Shown piece after piece: positions 43,869 to 54,848 of a DNA stretch of 64,000 bases. The DNA is taken from NCBI GenBank assembly GCA_039583875.1, contig CM077153.1, forward strand, positions 65,914,482 through 65,978,481, given 5' to 3'. Both the position numbers and the translations under genes were made by a program. Each line of letters starts with the position of its first letter. Positions within the stretch are counted from its first letter, which is position 1. Below the pieces are notes generated by a model. It made no database searches, was not told the origin of the DNA, and saw only the letters and a list, made by a program, of their open reading frames with translations. The stretch is from Platanthera guangdongensis (Eukaryota > Streptophyta > Magnoliopsida > Asparagales > Orchidaceae).

Positions 43869-45306
43869 ATCTCCCCCTATTTGAAGAAGGCAGAACACCC
43901 AGGAACACTAAGAGGCATTAACATAATATGCTTCTAAATTCATGCAGTTGTAGTTTATAATCTGCTATAACTGCAAGCTTATGCTATATTAATACAGTGT
44001 GCTCAAATTAATTTTATTGACTTACTAAGTTAAGTCAATGCACCCTCATACTACTTGAGCAATTGCTCAAGTAATATGAACTCTCCTTTATACCACTTAA
44101 TACTTAAGTGGAACACCACTAGAAGCATTGCTCCTTATGTATTGCCACACATATCTCCCCCTTTCTGTCTTCTTCAATAGGTACATCTATTAAATGAGTA
44201 GAAAATATCATGAGAGAGATTATCTCATGACCATAGACAAAGTCCTATGTTGATACTACTAAGGAAATCATCCTAGTGATCAGTCTGTAAGATTAGGAGT
44301 CATACCTTATGTGTTAATACAATAATACAACACAACATTGTAGAATTTTAACTAGCTGCTAACATAGTTTTACTTGAGCGAGCCATCGATCCACTTGAAC
44401 ATGAGCTGGCTGCTGGCTGTCTCTCTTCTGATATTCTCCCCCTTAGTATGTGTATTGTCCTTAAGACAAACTGATCAGATGTATTGACTACTGATCTACT
44501 ACAGTAGCTGCTTGCTCCCCCTCAACTGAGGCATCCTTTGTCAGATTTCTGATTTACATTCTAGTCTATGTCAGTCTTGGATACCACTTGATGATCTTTA
44601 TAGTCTTGATATTACATCAAAACTAATCATCCATGGAGCTGATACTGGATTTACAGCCACTGTGCACAACAATTCCTTTGCACCTTGCACAGTCCCTTTT
44701 TGTTGAGTCAGATCTTCTTTCAGATACCACTTGAAAGTCTTTAGTAACAGACATGCCTTAGGCTTCAGCTTTCAGATTAGTAGCACAAGAGTGTTCAGCC
44801 CAATGACTACCACACTTGATCAATCTCTTCTTGGTTTCTGAATAGACAGGGAGGAGATGGTTTGTTTTGATTCTTTTCTCCCCCTAGCTGATTACAACTA
44901 ATACCATTGGTGCAGCTATCAGATTTCTCTTCTCATGAGGCTGAGTGTTCTCCTGTATCTGTTGGACTTTAAGATCACTTGAGCCTTGAGTGATCTTTCC
45001 ATGAATGATCCTTTCATTCTGATACCAAGTGCTTCTTTCATTCTGATACCACTTGAGGAACTTTTCAGCTGAGCATAATGTGCTCCATCCTTGCTGCTCT
45101 CAGAGGAGCTACCTATGCTTTCCTTAGAGATGAGTACATCCTACTTGTCCTTTACAGATTTGCTGGTTTGGCAGCAAAACTTTGTCCAATCAGACATTCC
45201 TGCTGGATGGATCCAGCTGGCCTTCAACCATGAGTGTGCTCTTGTCCTTCTTCAGGATTTCACTCAACATTCTCTTCCTCTTGGGAAATAAGAGGAATAT
45301 CCTAGA
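43869..45306 (-). other. SirC interior between 3' LTR and TatA; no gene
   Basis: Starts with the purine tract ATCTCCCCCTATTTG. It has further CTCCCCC runs near 44153, 44447, 44514 and 44877. Five GATACCA words lie near 44579, 44731, 44895, 45010 and 45044; one (44731) is followed by CTTGAAAGTC as at a primer-site/LTR junction. I see no pol motif in any frame, and the plus frame at 45091-45291 has no supporting feature. Confidence 0.65.
45302..45306. repeat. Target-site duplication of TatA (left copy)
   Basis: CTAGA at 45302-45306, exactly repeated at 58370-58374. Confidence 0.92.
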
Positions 45307-45871
45307 TGTTGAAGCCAATAATGACTTCTGTGTAGTTCGAGGTCCCTAGAAAGGGGTGACCTTGCACCTACTACACTCAGGAGAACGTCACAGACCAAAG
45401 GATCAAGAAGCTAGAAACAGACCCTCGGCTCTAGCGCGGAGATGCCACCTCACACCCGAAAGACCTTTGAGGTCTCTCCATCCCTAGCCAAGGCTTGAGC
45501 TAGGGTGCCTTGAAGGATGAAGAAAGAGTGAAAAGTGATGCTCTCCAAGGCACCCCTAAGGGTCTATTTATAGTTTTCCAAATCCCATGGACCAAAATGC
45601 TCGAAATACCCCTACGCCAAATATGCCTCAGGCCAATAGAAAATAGCCACACCAGGGGGCAAAGAGGTAATTCCCCCTGAGGGCAAAACAGTAACTATAC
45701 GGGCAAGGGCGAGACCCCGGCCTGGACCGGTCTCGCCCCGCCAGGCCGCGGGCAGGGGCGAGACCCCCGGCCACTAGCCGGTCTCGCCTTGCTAGGCCGC
45801 GGGCAGGGGCGAGACCCCCAGCCACTGGCCGATCTCGCCCCGCTAGGCCGCGGGCAGGGGCGAGACCCCCG
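45307..45871 (-). repeat. TatA 3' LTR, piece 1
   Basis: Matches the start of 57242-58369. TATTTATA at 45565-45572 (TATAAATA on minus) is the promoter position. Three 51-bp GC-rich units begin near 45712, and the piece is cut by CrmA inside this array. Confidence 0.88.
45867..45871. repeat. Target-site duplication of CrmA (left copy)
   Basis: CCCCG at 45867-45871, exactly repeated at 51633-51637. Confidence 0.9.
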
Positions 45872-47009
45872 TGATGGCGCGGCCCCTCCTCCACCGGTTG
45901 AAGACGATGCTGATGATGCTGTTGATGATCCGGTTGCTAAGGCCATACGACTCAAGGACGTGAGGCGGCATGATGACGCTAACGGACGGCTACGCTACAA
46001 CCTCCGCCCGCGCCGTGCTACCGCCACGGCAACGCCTAAGTTTTATTTATTTCCTTTTCGTGCACTTTATTTTATAATTGGAATATAAAATTATCCTATG
46101 CTTATGTGATAATTTTATATTCATTGCATGTGTTGTTGTATTTTCAATTTGAACTATTTTAGTTTTGGTGTGCAATTAGCCATTCGGATGGATGAGATTA
46201 AATCTCCATCATGAAGGGCTAAGGCTTATTTGTAACTCATATTAGCCATTCAGATGGATGAGATTAAATCTCCATCATGAAGGGCTAAGGCTTATTTGTA
46301 ACTCCTATTTAAAGGAGGCTATCATGAAGAGTTAAAACAATTGGAAAAGAAACCTAAAAAAACCCCCTTGTGGAAATTTCGGCCACCATGGAGAAGTCCA
46401 TAGCCGCCCCCTCCCCTTTGGTGTGAAGCCAAGCCTTGCGTCCTCCATCCCCGTTCGGTGCGACTCCGGCGTGGCTTCCTTCGGTGCGACTCCTTGGAAG
46501 AAGGTTGCAAACCATTCGGTGCGACGCCGGTGGATCCGTGGAGAGAGTGATTCTCCCACAGTTATCTCGTGTGAACGTTTTCCGGTTGGGTAATCTCTTT
46601 CCCCTCCCTTGTGTGATTTCTTCTCTTTAGTTGTGGTGGATTTCGCTCATTGTTTTCTCCGGATCTTTAATTTAATCACTGCAAGTTTTGAATCGAAATC
46701 GCCGTTGCAAGGCTTTTATTTCCGGATCGGGTGGATCCTATTTGCTTGAGCGGATCTTGGCCTATAGCCTTGGTCTTGCTCTCAAAAAGGAGTGGCAACC
46801 TTTGTGTTTTCTTGGGGAATAATCCGACACAAATTTCCGATCGTTGTTTTCGAGTCGACCATTCCTCCTTTGTTGTTTGTGCTGCGTTTTGTGACGAGGA
46901 AATATTGTGGGCGATAGGTGCTGTGTAGGTGCGGTAGATCTACGACGTGTTGTGCGTAGGGAGAGCGTTAGCTTCGCGGAGATCTCCGTTTCCGGATAAC
47001 CCTACATCA
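45872..47009 (+). repeat. CrmA 5' LTR
   Basis: 1138 bp. It contains a 66-bp tandem duplication (from 46175 and 46241) with the near-palindrome GATGAGATTAAATCTCCATC, directly before TATTTAAA at 46306-46313. The first 200 bp repeat the coding end of pol. Confidence 0.93.
46306..46313 (+). promoter_or_regulatory. TATA-like box of CrmA 5' LTR
   Basis: TATTTAAA just after the 66-bp duplication. Confidence 0.5.
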
Positions 47010-47012
47010 ATT

Positions 47013-47027
47013 TGGTATCAGAGGCGG
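47013..47027 (+). promoter_or_regulatory. CrmA primer-binding site
   Basis: TGGTATCAGAGGCGG, three bases after the LTR end; initiator-Met type. The leader 47028-47283 has A/T runs and no gene. Confidence 0.85.
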
Positions 47028-47283
47028 TCGTTTCAACTCCCACGCTGCAAATATCCTCTCTGCATTCCTTGTTGGTCGATCGGATCTAAAAAAAAATTTA
47101 AAAAAATTATTTTCTGTGGTCTGCCAATAGCGGGCTGAAATCTTTATTTTTAGCAAAATTTCAAAAAAAAAAATTTTTAACGATCTACGTATTATTCACT
47201 TTGGGAATATATAAAAATATCTTATTTTCAATATAGCTACAGCACTAGGAAAATTCATCTTGCCCGGGGCCTCCCAAACCTGA

Positions 47284-49866
47284 ATGCGCACAAGGCTAGG
47301 AACGGAGTACGCAACCCCGTCTACGTCTAGTATGGCTGCGAACGAGCATGGTGATCCCAACACCGCGGTTATAGAGGGTCTTCGTGCTGAAATGGCTGAG
47401 CTTAGGAACGTCTTAGCCCAGATCCTACAAAACCAAGCTAGGCCACCCCTGCCACCCGTTAATGTTGACCGGCCCAACCGGCACCAACATAACTCTGATT
47501 CGGATTCTGATGGGGACTCTCCGCGGGTGACCCCTAGAGGACACCGCCCCGAGCGAGACTTCGACATTACTAGGGCCATTAAAATAAATGCCCCCACTTA
47601 CGATGGCATGGGAGACCCCCAAATCTTCCTGAACTGGACTGTAGACATGGAGTGTTACTTCGAGTGGCACAACCTGACGGATCCCCAAAAGGTCCAAGTT
47701 GCCCGGATGAAGTTAACAGGTCGTGCAAAGACGTTTTGGCTGAATGAGGAGCGAAGGTTAGGAACTGGACACGGAGCCCCCCTTATAGGTTGGCCGGTAA
47801 TGAAGAACCTGTTGACCGATCAGTACGTCCCCGCGTACCATCGGACACAGATGTTTGATGAGCTTGCCACCCTGCGGCAGGGCTCAAGCTCGGTAGCTGA
47901 ATATATGGGTGAACTTAAGGACCGAATGGTGCGATGTGACCTTAGGGAGATTCCCGAAGTCACTTTATCTAGATTTCGAAAGGGCCTTAACCCCGATATC
48001 CAAAGGAAGCTCTTGCGATATGGGCATACGGACTTGAGCACGACTTTCAATGCCTCTTTGGACATTGAAAAACACCTAGCCTCTAAGGCTCACTCCCGTT
48101 ACGCTCATGCGAAGCACAAGTCCACCACTGGGGCATCTTCTTCCACATATCCTGATAAGGGAAAGTTTAAATCTACCGAGTCGAAGTCAATCGTGATCAC
48201 CGCTAGGAACTCCAAGAACCCTTCGAGTGAGCGTGTCCCTATCGGGAAGGTTAGCAAGGCTAACACCACTTGTTACTCTTGCGGCATTCAAGGCCACTAT
48301 GCCTACGAATGCCCAACAAAGACAAAAACACTAGCCTTATTAGAGCCCACTACCGACCCTGACGATTACGTATACGAGGCCGCAGAGGAGAGTGACCCCG
48401 AAGGAGTCCCTAGTGACTTAGAAGACGATCACCCCCTTATGGTGATGCGTTGTATTTTGACCACTCCTCGTCCATTAGATGATTGGAAGAGGACGAGCAT
48501 ATTTTCTCTGATTTTTAAGAGTGGCGAGAAGCTTTGCAAGCTGATTATTGATAGTGGTAGTTGCGTGAACGTCATATCTGAGAACGCCGTAGCACGTATG
48601 CCCTTGGTCACGGAACCACACCCGACCCCATACCAGGTCGCTTGGATCAACAAGCTCTCTGTACCCGTTACCAAGCGATGCCTGGTCCCACTCTCATTCA
48701 AATCCTACATTGATGAGGTGTGGTGTGATGTCCTTCCGATGGACGCTTGTCATGTGTTGTTAGGCCGCCCTTGGCTATACGACCGTGATGTTACCCATTT
48801 TGGTAGAGCCAACACTTATGAGTTCAAATTCAATGGCAAAACCATCACTTTGAAGCCGACCGTCCCGAAGGAGCCCGTAGTCTTGGCTAAGGACACCACT
48901 ATCCCGGTAGAACGGAAAACGTTGAATCTCGTTGGTAGGAAAGAGTTTGAGAGAGATCCGTTCTTTGATGGAATTATGTATGCGCTAGTCCTCTTGAGTG
49001 CGAAGCCCGATTCTAGCATTTTGTATGAGCTACCTAGTGAGTTACGGGTACTGTTGGAGGAGTATAGGGACGTGTACCCGGATGAGTTGCCGTCCACATT
49101 ACCCCCGCTTAGGAATATCCAGCATGCGATAGATCTCATCCCGGGGTCTTCCTTGCCAAATCAGCCCCATTATCGACTCCACCCCGCGGCTCACCTAGAG
49201 TTGCAGTCTCAGATCGAGGGCTTGCTAGCGAAGGGTTTTATTCGGACTAGTATGAGTCCATGTGCTGTGCCAGCCCTACTTGCCCCCAAGAAGGATGGTA
49301 CATGGAGGATGTGCGTTGATAGCCGGGCTATCAACAAAATCACCATCAAGTATAGGTTTTCAAAGATGGCTTATTTCAGCCCATGCAGTAGGACGAATGA
49401 TGCGTCTCACATCGCTAAACTTTATTTTAAAGAAGTCGTTAGTCACCGTGGAGTGCCAAAGACCATAGTATCGGCTAGGGACGTCAAATTCACTAGTTAT
49501 TTTTGGAAGACTCTTTGGATATTAATGGGAACGAAATTATTGTTTTCCTCTGCCTATCATCCCCAAACTGATGGGCAGACGGAAGTGGTTAATCGGAGCT
49601 TAGGAAATTTGTTACGATGCCTCGTGAGTGATCACAAGAGCACTTGGGATCTTCTCCTTCCCCATGCCCAATTAGCCTACAATAATTCCAAGAATCGGTC
49701 TACGGGTCTGTCTCCAAATGAGATTGTCCACGGGTATAAGGCTCCTGTGCCGCTTGACTTGGTGCCGTTGCCCCCAACGTACAAGGCAAGTCAGTTTGCA
49801 CAATCCTTCGCCCAGCACATCCATGATTTACACGCACGTATACGGGACACCTTGACTACGCAATAG
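47284..49866 (+). pseudogene. CrmA gag-protease-(RT)-integrase in-frame deletion fusion
   Basis: 860 codons without interruption. Start at ATG 47284; ATG 47332 (MAANEHGDP) is an alternative. Capsid region about residues 98-280 (APTYDGMGDPQIFLNW). Zinc knuckle CYSCGIQGHYAYEC at residues 330-343. Protease LIIDSGSCVNVIS near residue 423. RT begins (HYRLHPAAHLELQSQIEGLL, APKKDGTWRMCVDSRAINK) but stops after the K-Y-R-F motif at residue 692. The next residues S-K-M-A-Y-F belong to the integrase core. RT catalytic site, RNase H, integrase zinc site and first catalytic Asp are therefore gone, and the second catalytic site reads SARD instead of SDRD. AYHPQTDGQTEVVN with Glu remains. TAG at 49864-49866. 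Confidence 0.9.
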
Positions 49867-50663
49867 GACTCTTATCAAGCGCACGCTAATTTACATAGGA
49901 GAGTATCAGACTTCAAAATTGGCGATCTAGTTTTAGTCCGTTTGGTTCCCGAACGCTTGCCAACTGACACCGTTAAAAAGTTAGCACCAAAGCGCGCCGC
50001 CCTTTTCGGATTATTAAAAAGCTAGGTGACAACGCTTTCGTTTTGGACTTGCCTGCTGATTGGGGTATCTCGCCCATTTTTAATGTTTCGGATTTAACGA
50101 TGTTTGTGTCACCACCACAAGAGTTGATTTCTTTGTCGTCTTCTTCTCCCACTAAAAATTCTCATGGGTTGGGGAGTGGTAGTACGAATGATCTCTCTCT
50201 TTCGGTCCCCACAGGTATATCATCGGATGGTAAGTTACCTTCTTTCCTGCCTACTGCTAATATGTTCCCCAGGTTTCAACGGACATTCTCCACTCCAGAG
50301 ATGATACTTGATGCTGAGCCTGTTACCACTGCTGATGGCGACACCCACCGCTTTCTCATCCGTTGGCGTGATCGGCCCCCTTTGGATGACTCTTGGGTAC
50401 TCGAGACGGAGCTGCAAAGTTTGGATGCCGCTCTCCTTCACCGCTATCGCTTGGACCACGCAACGGAGATGCGTGCATTTGAGCGGGGGAGGATTGATGG
50501 CGCGGCCCCTCCTCCACCGGTTGAAGACGATGCTGATGATGCTGTTGATGATCCGGTTGCTAAGGCCATACGACTCAAGGACGTGAGGCGGCATGATGAC
50601 GCTAACGGACGGCTACGCTACAACCTCCGCCCGCGCCGTACTACCGCCACGGCAACGCCTTAG
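49867..50663 (+). pseudogene. CrmA integrase C-terminus and chromodomain, running into the 3' LTR
   Basis: After the TAG the frame reads on (YQAHANLHRR, FKIGDLVLVRL). A frameshift near 49998-50010 leads to the frame 50043-50663. The chromodomain-like part is RFLIRWRDRPPLDDSWVLE. From 50495 on, coding lies inside the 3' LTR: an acidic stretch, then LRYNLRPRR, ending TAG 50661-50663. The same position in the 5' LTR is AAG, one of the 12 LTR differences. Confidence 0.85.
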
Positions 50664-51632
50664 TTTTATTTATTTCCTTTTCGTGCACTTTATTTTATAA
50701 TTGGAATATAAAATTATCCTATGCTTATGTGATAATTTTATATTCATTGCATGTGTTGTTGTATTTTCAATTTGAACTATTTTAGTTTTGGTGTGCAATT
50801 AGCCATTCGGATGGATGAGATTAAATCTCCATCATGAAGGGCTAAGGCTTATTTGTAACTCCTATTAGCCATTCGGATGGATGAGATTAAATCTCCATCA
50901 TGAAGGGCTAAGGCTTATTTGTAACTCCTATTTAAAGGAGGCTATCATGAAGAGTTAAAGCAATTGGAAAAGAAACCTAAAAAAACCCCCTTGTGGAAAT
51001 TTCGGCCACCATGGAGAAGTCCATAGCCGCCCCCTCCCCTTTGGTGTGAAGCCAAGCCTTGCGTCCTCCATCCCCGTTCGGTGCGACTCCAGCGTGGCTT
51101 CCTTCAGTGCGACTCCTTGGAAGAAGGTTGCAAACCATTCGGTGCGACGCCGGTGGATCCGTGGAGAGAGTGATTCTCCCACAGTTATCTCATGTGAACG
51201 TTTTCTGGTTGGGTAATCTCTTTCCCCTCCCTTGTGTGATTTCTTCTCTTTAGTTGTGGTGGATTTCGCTCATTGTTTTCTCCGGATCTTTAATTTAATC
51301 GCTGCAAGTTTTGAATCGAAATCGCCGTTGCAAGGCTTTTATTTCCGGATCGGGTGGATCCTATTTGCTTGAGCGGATCTTGGCCTATAGCCTTGGTCTT
51401 GCTCTCAAAAAGGAGTGGCAACCTTTGTGTTTTCTTGGGGAATAATCCGACACAAATTTCCGATCGTTGTTTTTGAGTCGACCATTCCTCCTTTGTTGTT
51501 TGTGCTGCGTTTTGTGACGAGGAAATATTGTGGGCGATAGGTGCTGTGTAGGTGCGGTAGATCTACGACGTGTTGTGCGTAAGGAGAGCGTTAGCTTCGC
51601 GGAGATCTCCGTTTCCGGATAACCCTACATCA
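50495..51632 (+). repeat. CrmA 3' LTR
   Basis: 1138 bp, 12 differences from 45872-47009. Purine tract GAGCGGGGGAGGAT precedes it at 50481-50494. Confidence 0.93.
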
Positions 51633-51637
51633 CCCCG

Positions 51638-52290
51638 GCCACTGGTCGGTCTCGCCCCGCCAGGCCGCAGGCAGGGGCGAGACCCTCGGACACGGGCCGG
51701 TCTCGCCCCGCCAGGCCGCGGGCAGGGGCGAGATCCCTAGCCTCGGGCCGGTCTCGCCCCGCCAGGCTGCGGGCAGGGGCGAGACCCCCAGCCACTGGCC
51801 GGTCTCGCCCCGCCAGGCCGCGGGCCGCAGCGAGACCCCCATCCACTAGCCTGTCTCGCCCCGCTAGGCCGCAGGCAGGGGAAAGACCCCCGGCCACTGG
51901 CCGGTCTCGCCCCGCCAGGCTGCGAGCAGGGGCGAGACCCCCGGCCACTGGCCGGTCTCGCCCCTCCAGGCCGCAGGCCGGGGCGAGACCCCCGGCCACT
52001 GGCCAGTCTCGTCCCGCCAGGCCGCGGGCAGGGGCGAGACACCCAGCCACTGGCCGGTCTCGACCCACCAGGCCGCGGGCAGGGGCGAGACCGCCGACCA
52101 ATGGCCGGTCTCGCCCCGCCAGGCCGCGGGTAGGGGAGAGACCCCCAGCCATTGGCTGGTCTCGCCCCGCCAGGCTGCAGGCAGGGGCGAGACCCCCGAC
52201 CACTGGCCGGTCTCGCCCCGCCAGGCCACGGGCAGGGGCGGGACCCCTGGCCAGTGGCCGGTCTCGCCCCGCCAAGCCGCGGGCAGGGAC
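51638..52290. repeat. 51-bp GC-rich tandem array in TatA LTR
   Basis: Unit about 51 bp with an 11-bp inverted repeat, GGTCTCGCCCC...GGGGCGAGACC, around a 15-bp centre. As 51 is a multiple of three, repeated 17-residue open frames appear on both strands. Related arrays: 45712-45870 and 57655-58290. Confidence 0.93.
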
Positions 52291-52373
52291 TCGAACTGCT
52301 CAAAAGCTAATAAAACTCATCTGGTCCTACGCCTGCCGGGAGGACCCCCACTCTGCGAATACGGGGTTGTACA
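51638..52373 (-). repeat. TatA 3' LTR, piece 2
   Basis: Continues the 51-bp GC-rich array (about 12-13 units) and then the unique end that matches 58275-58369, ending TTGTACA at 52373. The following CAATCCCCGCTCTTTGCG is the purine tract on minus. Confidence 0.88.
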
Positions 52374-52458
52374 CAATCCCCGCTCTTTGCGAGATTGGCA
52401 CAAGCTTGGAAAGAAACATCCAAACAAACGTATTCGTTGAGTGTGAGTTTCTTGCGCG

Positions 52459-53690
52459 GTCAATCTGCCATGCCAGCTATGGGAGCTTGGGTGGCGAGAC
52501 CCCCTCCGGGTAAAAAACACTTCACCCCACGGAGGGGTCAACCTGCCATACCAGCTATGGGAACCTGGGTGGCGAGACCCCCTCTGGGTAAAAAACACTT
52601 CACCCCCTGGAGGGGTCAACCTGCCATGCCAGCTATGGGAGCCTGGGTTGTGAGACCCCCTCCGGGTAAAAACCACTTCACCCCCCGGAGGGGTCAACCT
52701 GCCATGCCAGATATGGGAGCCTGGGTGGCGAGACCCCCTCCGGGTAAAAAACACTTCACCCCCCGGAGTGGTCAACCTGCCATGCCAGCTATGGGAGCCT
52801 GGGTGGCGAGACCCCCTACGGGTAAAAAACACTTCACCCCCCGGATGGGTCAACCTGCCATGCCAGCTATGGGAGCCTGGGTGGCGAGACCCCCTCCGGG
52901 TAAAAAACACTTCACCTCCCGGAGGGGTCAACTTACCATGCCAGCTATGGGAGCCTGGGTGGAGAGACCCCCTCCGGGTAAAAAACACTTCACCCCCCCA
53001 GAGGGGTCAACCTGCCATGCCAGCTATGGGAGCCTGTGTGGCGAGACCCCCTCCGGGTAATAAACACTTCACCCCCAGGAGGGGTTAACCTGCCATACCA
53101 GCTATGGGAGCCTGTATGGCGAGACCCCCTCCGGGTAAAAAACACTTCACCCCCCGGAGGGGTCAACCTGCCATGCCAGCAATGAGAGCCTCGGTGGCGA
53201 GACCACCTCCGGGTAAAAAACACTTCACCCCCGGAGGGGTCAACCTGCCATGCCAGCTATGGGAGCCTGGGTGGCGAGACCTCCTCCGGGTAAAAAACAC
53301 TTCACCCCCCGGAGTGGTCAACCTGCCATGCCAGCTATGGGAGCCTGGGTGGCGAGACCCACTCCGGGTCAAAAACACTTCACCCCCCAGAGGGGTCAAC
53401 CTGCCATGCCAGCTATGGGAGCCTGGGTGGCGAGACCCCCTCCGGGTAAAAAACACTTCACCCCCCGGAGGGGTCAACCTGCCATGCCAGCTATGGGAGC
53501 CTGGGTGGCGAGTCCCCCTCCAGGTGAAAAACACTTCACCCCACGGAGGGGTCAACCTGCCATGCCAGCTATGGGAGCCTGGGTGGCGAGACCCCCTCCG
53601 GGTAAAAAACACTTCACCCCCTGGAGGGGTCAACCTGAAATGCCAGCTATGGGAGCCTGGGTGGCGAGACCCCCTCCGGGTAAAAAACAC
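52459..53690. repeat. Tandem array T1, 78-bp unit
   Basis: About 16 head-to-tail units of 78 bp (phase checked at 52459, 52537, 52615 and 52693), highly alike. Each contains a hairpin, CCCCCTCCGGG...CCCGGAGGGG. Since 78 is 26 codons, long open frames occur in several frames on both strands; I do not regard them as genes. Confidence 0.95.
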
Positions 53691-53703
53691 TGGGCATCCA
53701 TGA

Positions 53704-54848
53704 GAGGCATGCCTGCCCTGCCAGTTAGTGAGAGCCTGGCAGCGGAAACCATCTCGAGGTGAGACCTACCCACCCTCCGAGAGATCAACCTACCCTGCCA
53801 GCTAGTGAGAGCCTGGCAGTGGAATCCATCCCGAGGTGAGACCTAGCCACCATCCGAGAGATCAAACTACCCTGCCAGCTAGTGAGAGCCTGAGAGCAGA
53901 ATCCATCTCGAGGTGAGACCTCCCCACCCTCCGAGAGATCAACCTGCCCTGCCAGCTAGTGAGAGCCTGATAGCGGAATCCATCTCAAGGTGAGACCTAC
54001 CCACCCTCTAAGAGATCAACCTGCCCTGCCAGCTAGTGAGAGCCTGGCAACGGAATCCATCTCGAGGTGAATCCTACCCCACCCTCCGAGAGATCAACAT
54101 GCCCTGCTAGCTAGTGAGAGCCTGGCAGCGGAATCCATCTTGTAGTGTGACCTACCCACCCTCCGAGAGATCAACCTGCCCTGCCAGCTAGTGAGAGCCT
54201 GGTAGCAGAATCCATCTCGAGGTGAGACCTACCCACCCTCCGAGAGATCAACCTGCCCTGCCAGCTAGTGAGAGCCTGGAAGCAGAATCCATCTCGAGGT
54301 GAGACCTACCCCACCCTCCGAGAGATCAACCTGCCCTGCCAGCTAGTGAGAGCCTGGCAACGGAATCCATCTCGAGGTGAGACCTACCCACCCTCCGAGA
54401 GATAAACCTGCCCTGCCAGCTAGTGAGAGCCTGGCAGCAGAATCCATCTCGAGGTGAGACCTCCCCACCCTCCGAGAGATCAACCTGCCCTGCCAGCTAG
54501 TGAGAGCCTGGCAGCGGAATCCATCTCGAGGTGAGACCTACCCTCCCTCCGAGAGATCAACCTGCCCTGCCAGTTAGTGAGAGCCTGACAGTGGAATCCA
54601 TCTCAAGGTGAGACCTACCCACCCTCTGAGAGAGCAACCTGCCCTGCCAGCTAGTGAGATCCTGACATCGGAATCCATCTCGAGGTGAGACCTACCCCAA
54701 CTTCTGAGAGATCAACCTGCCCTGCCTGCTAGTGAGAGCCTGATAGCGGAATCCATCTCAAGGTGAGCCTACCCCACCCTCTGAGTGATCAACCTGCCCT
54801 GCCAGCTAGTGAGAGCCTGACAGTGGAATCCATCTTGAGGTGAGACAA
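53704..54848. repeat. Tandem array T2, 77-78-bp unit
   Basis: About 15 units of 77 bp (53781, 53858, 53935), sharing the core CAACCTGCC.TGCCAGCTA and GAGCCTGG with T1 but otherwise different (GGAATCCATCTCGAGGTGAG). The edges carry a variant unit with GGCATCCA(T/C)GAGAGG at both ends. 54849-55082 is unique sequence without a gene. Confidence 0.95.

Larger units (their letters stand above)
45872..51632 (+). mobile_element. CrmA: young CRM-like chromovirus with internal deletion
   Basis: 5761 bp. LTRs 45872-47009 and 50495-51632 are both 1138 bp, TGATGG...ACATCA, and differ at 12 sites by hand alignment (10 transitions, about 1%). Primer site 47013-47027, polyprotein 47284-49866, C-terminal part to 50663 running into the 3' LTR, purine tract 50481-50494 inside coding sequence. 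A TGATG LTR start and a polyprotein that extends into the 3' LTR are traits of CRM elements; the gag-protease style (IIDSGSCVNVIS, VLPMDACHVLLGRPW) agrees. Most of RT, all RNase H and the N-terminal integrase are deleted, so movement must have depended on a helper. Confidence 0.92.

Noticed and set aside
45091..45291. Small plus-strand gene of 66 codons
   Set aside because: No known motif, lies in the decayed interior of SirC, opposite to the element's sense.
51625..52303. Long GC-rich open frames (up to about 216 codons) on minus
   Set aside because: They are read-outs of the 51-bp LTR repeat, whose length is a multiple of three. The same happens on the other frames and at 57630-58347.
52317..53762. 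Repetitive 26-residue proteins on both strands
   Set aside because: T1 has a 78-bp unit with no stop in several frames. There is no start context, no conserved domain, and both strands look equally good.
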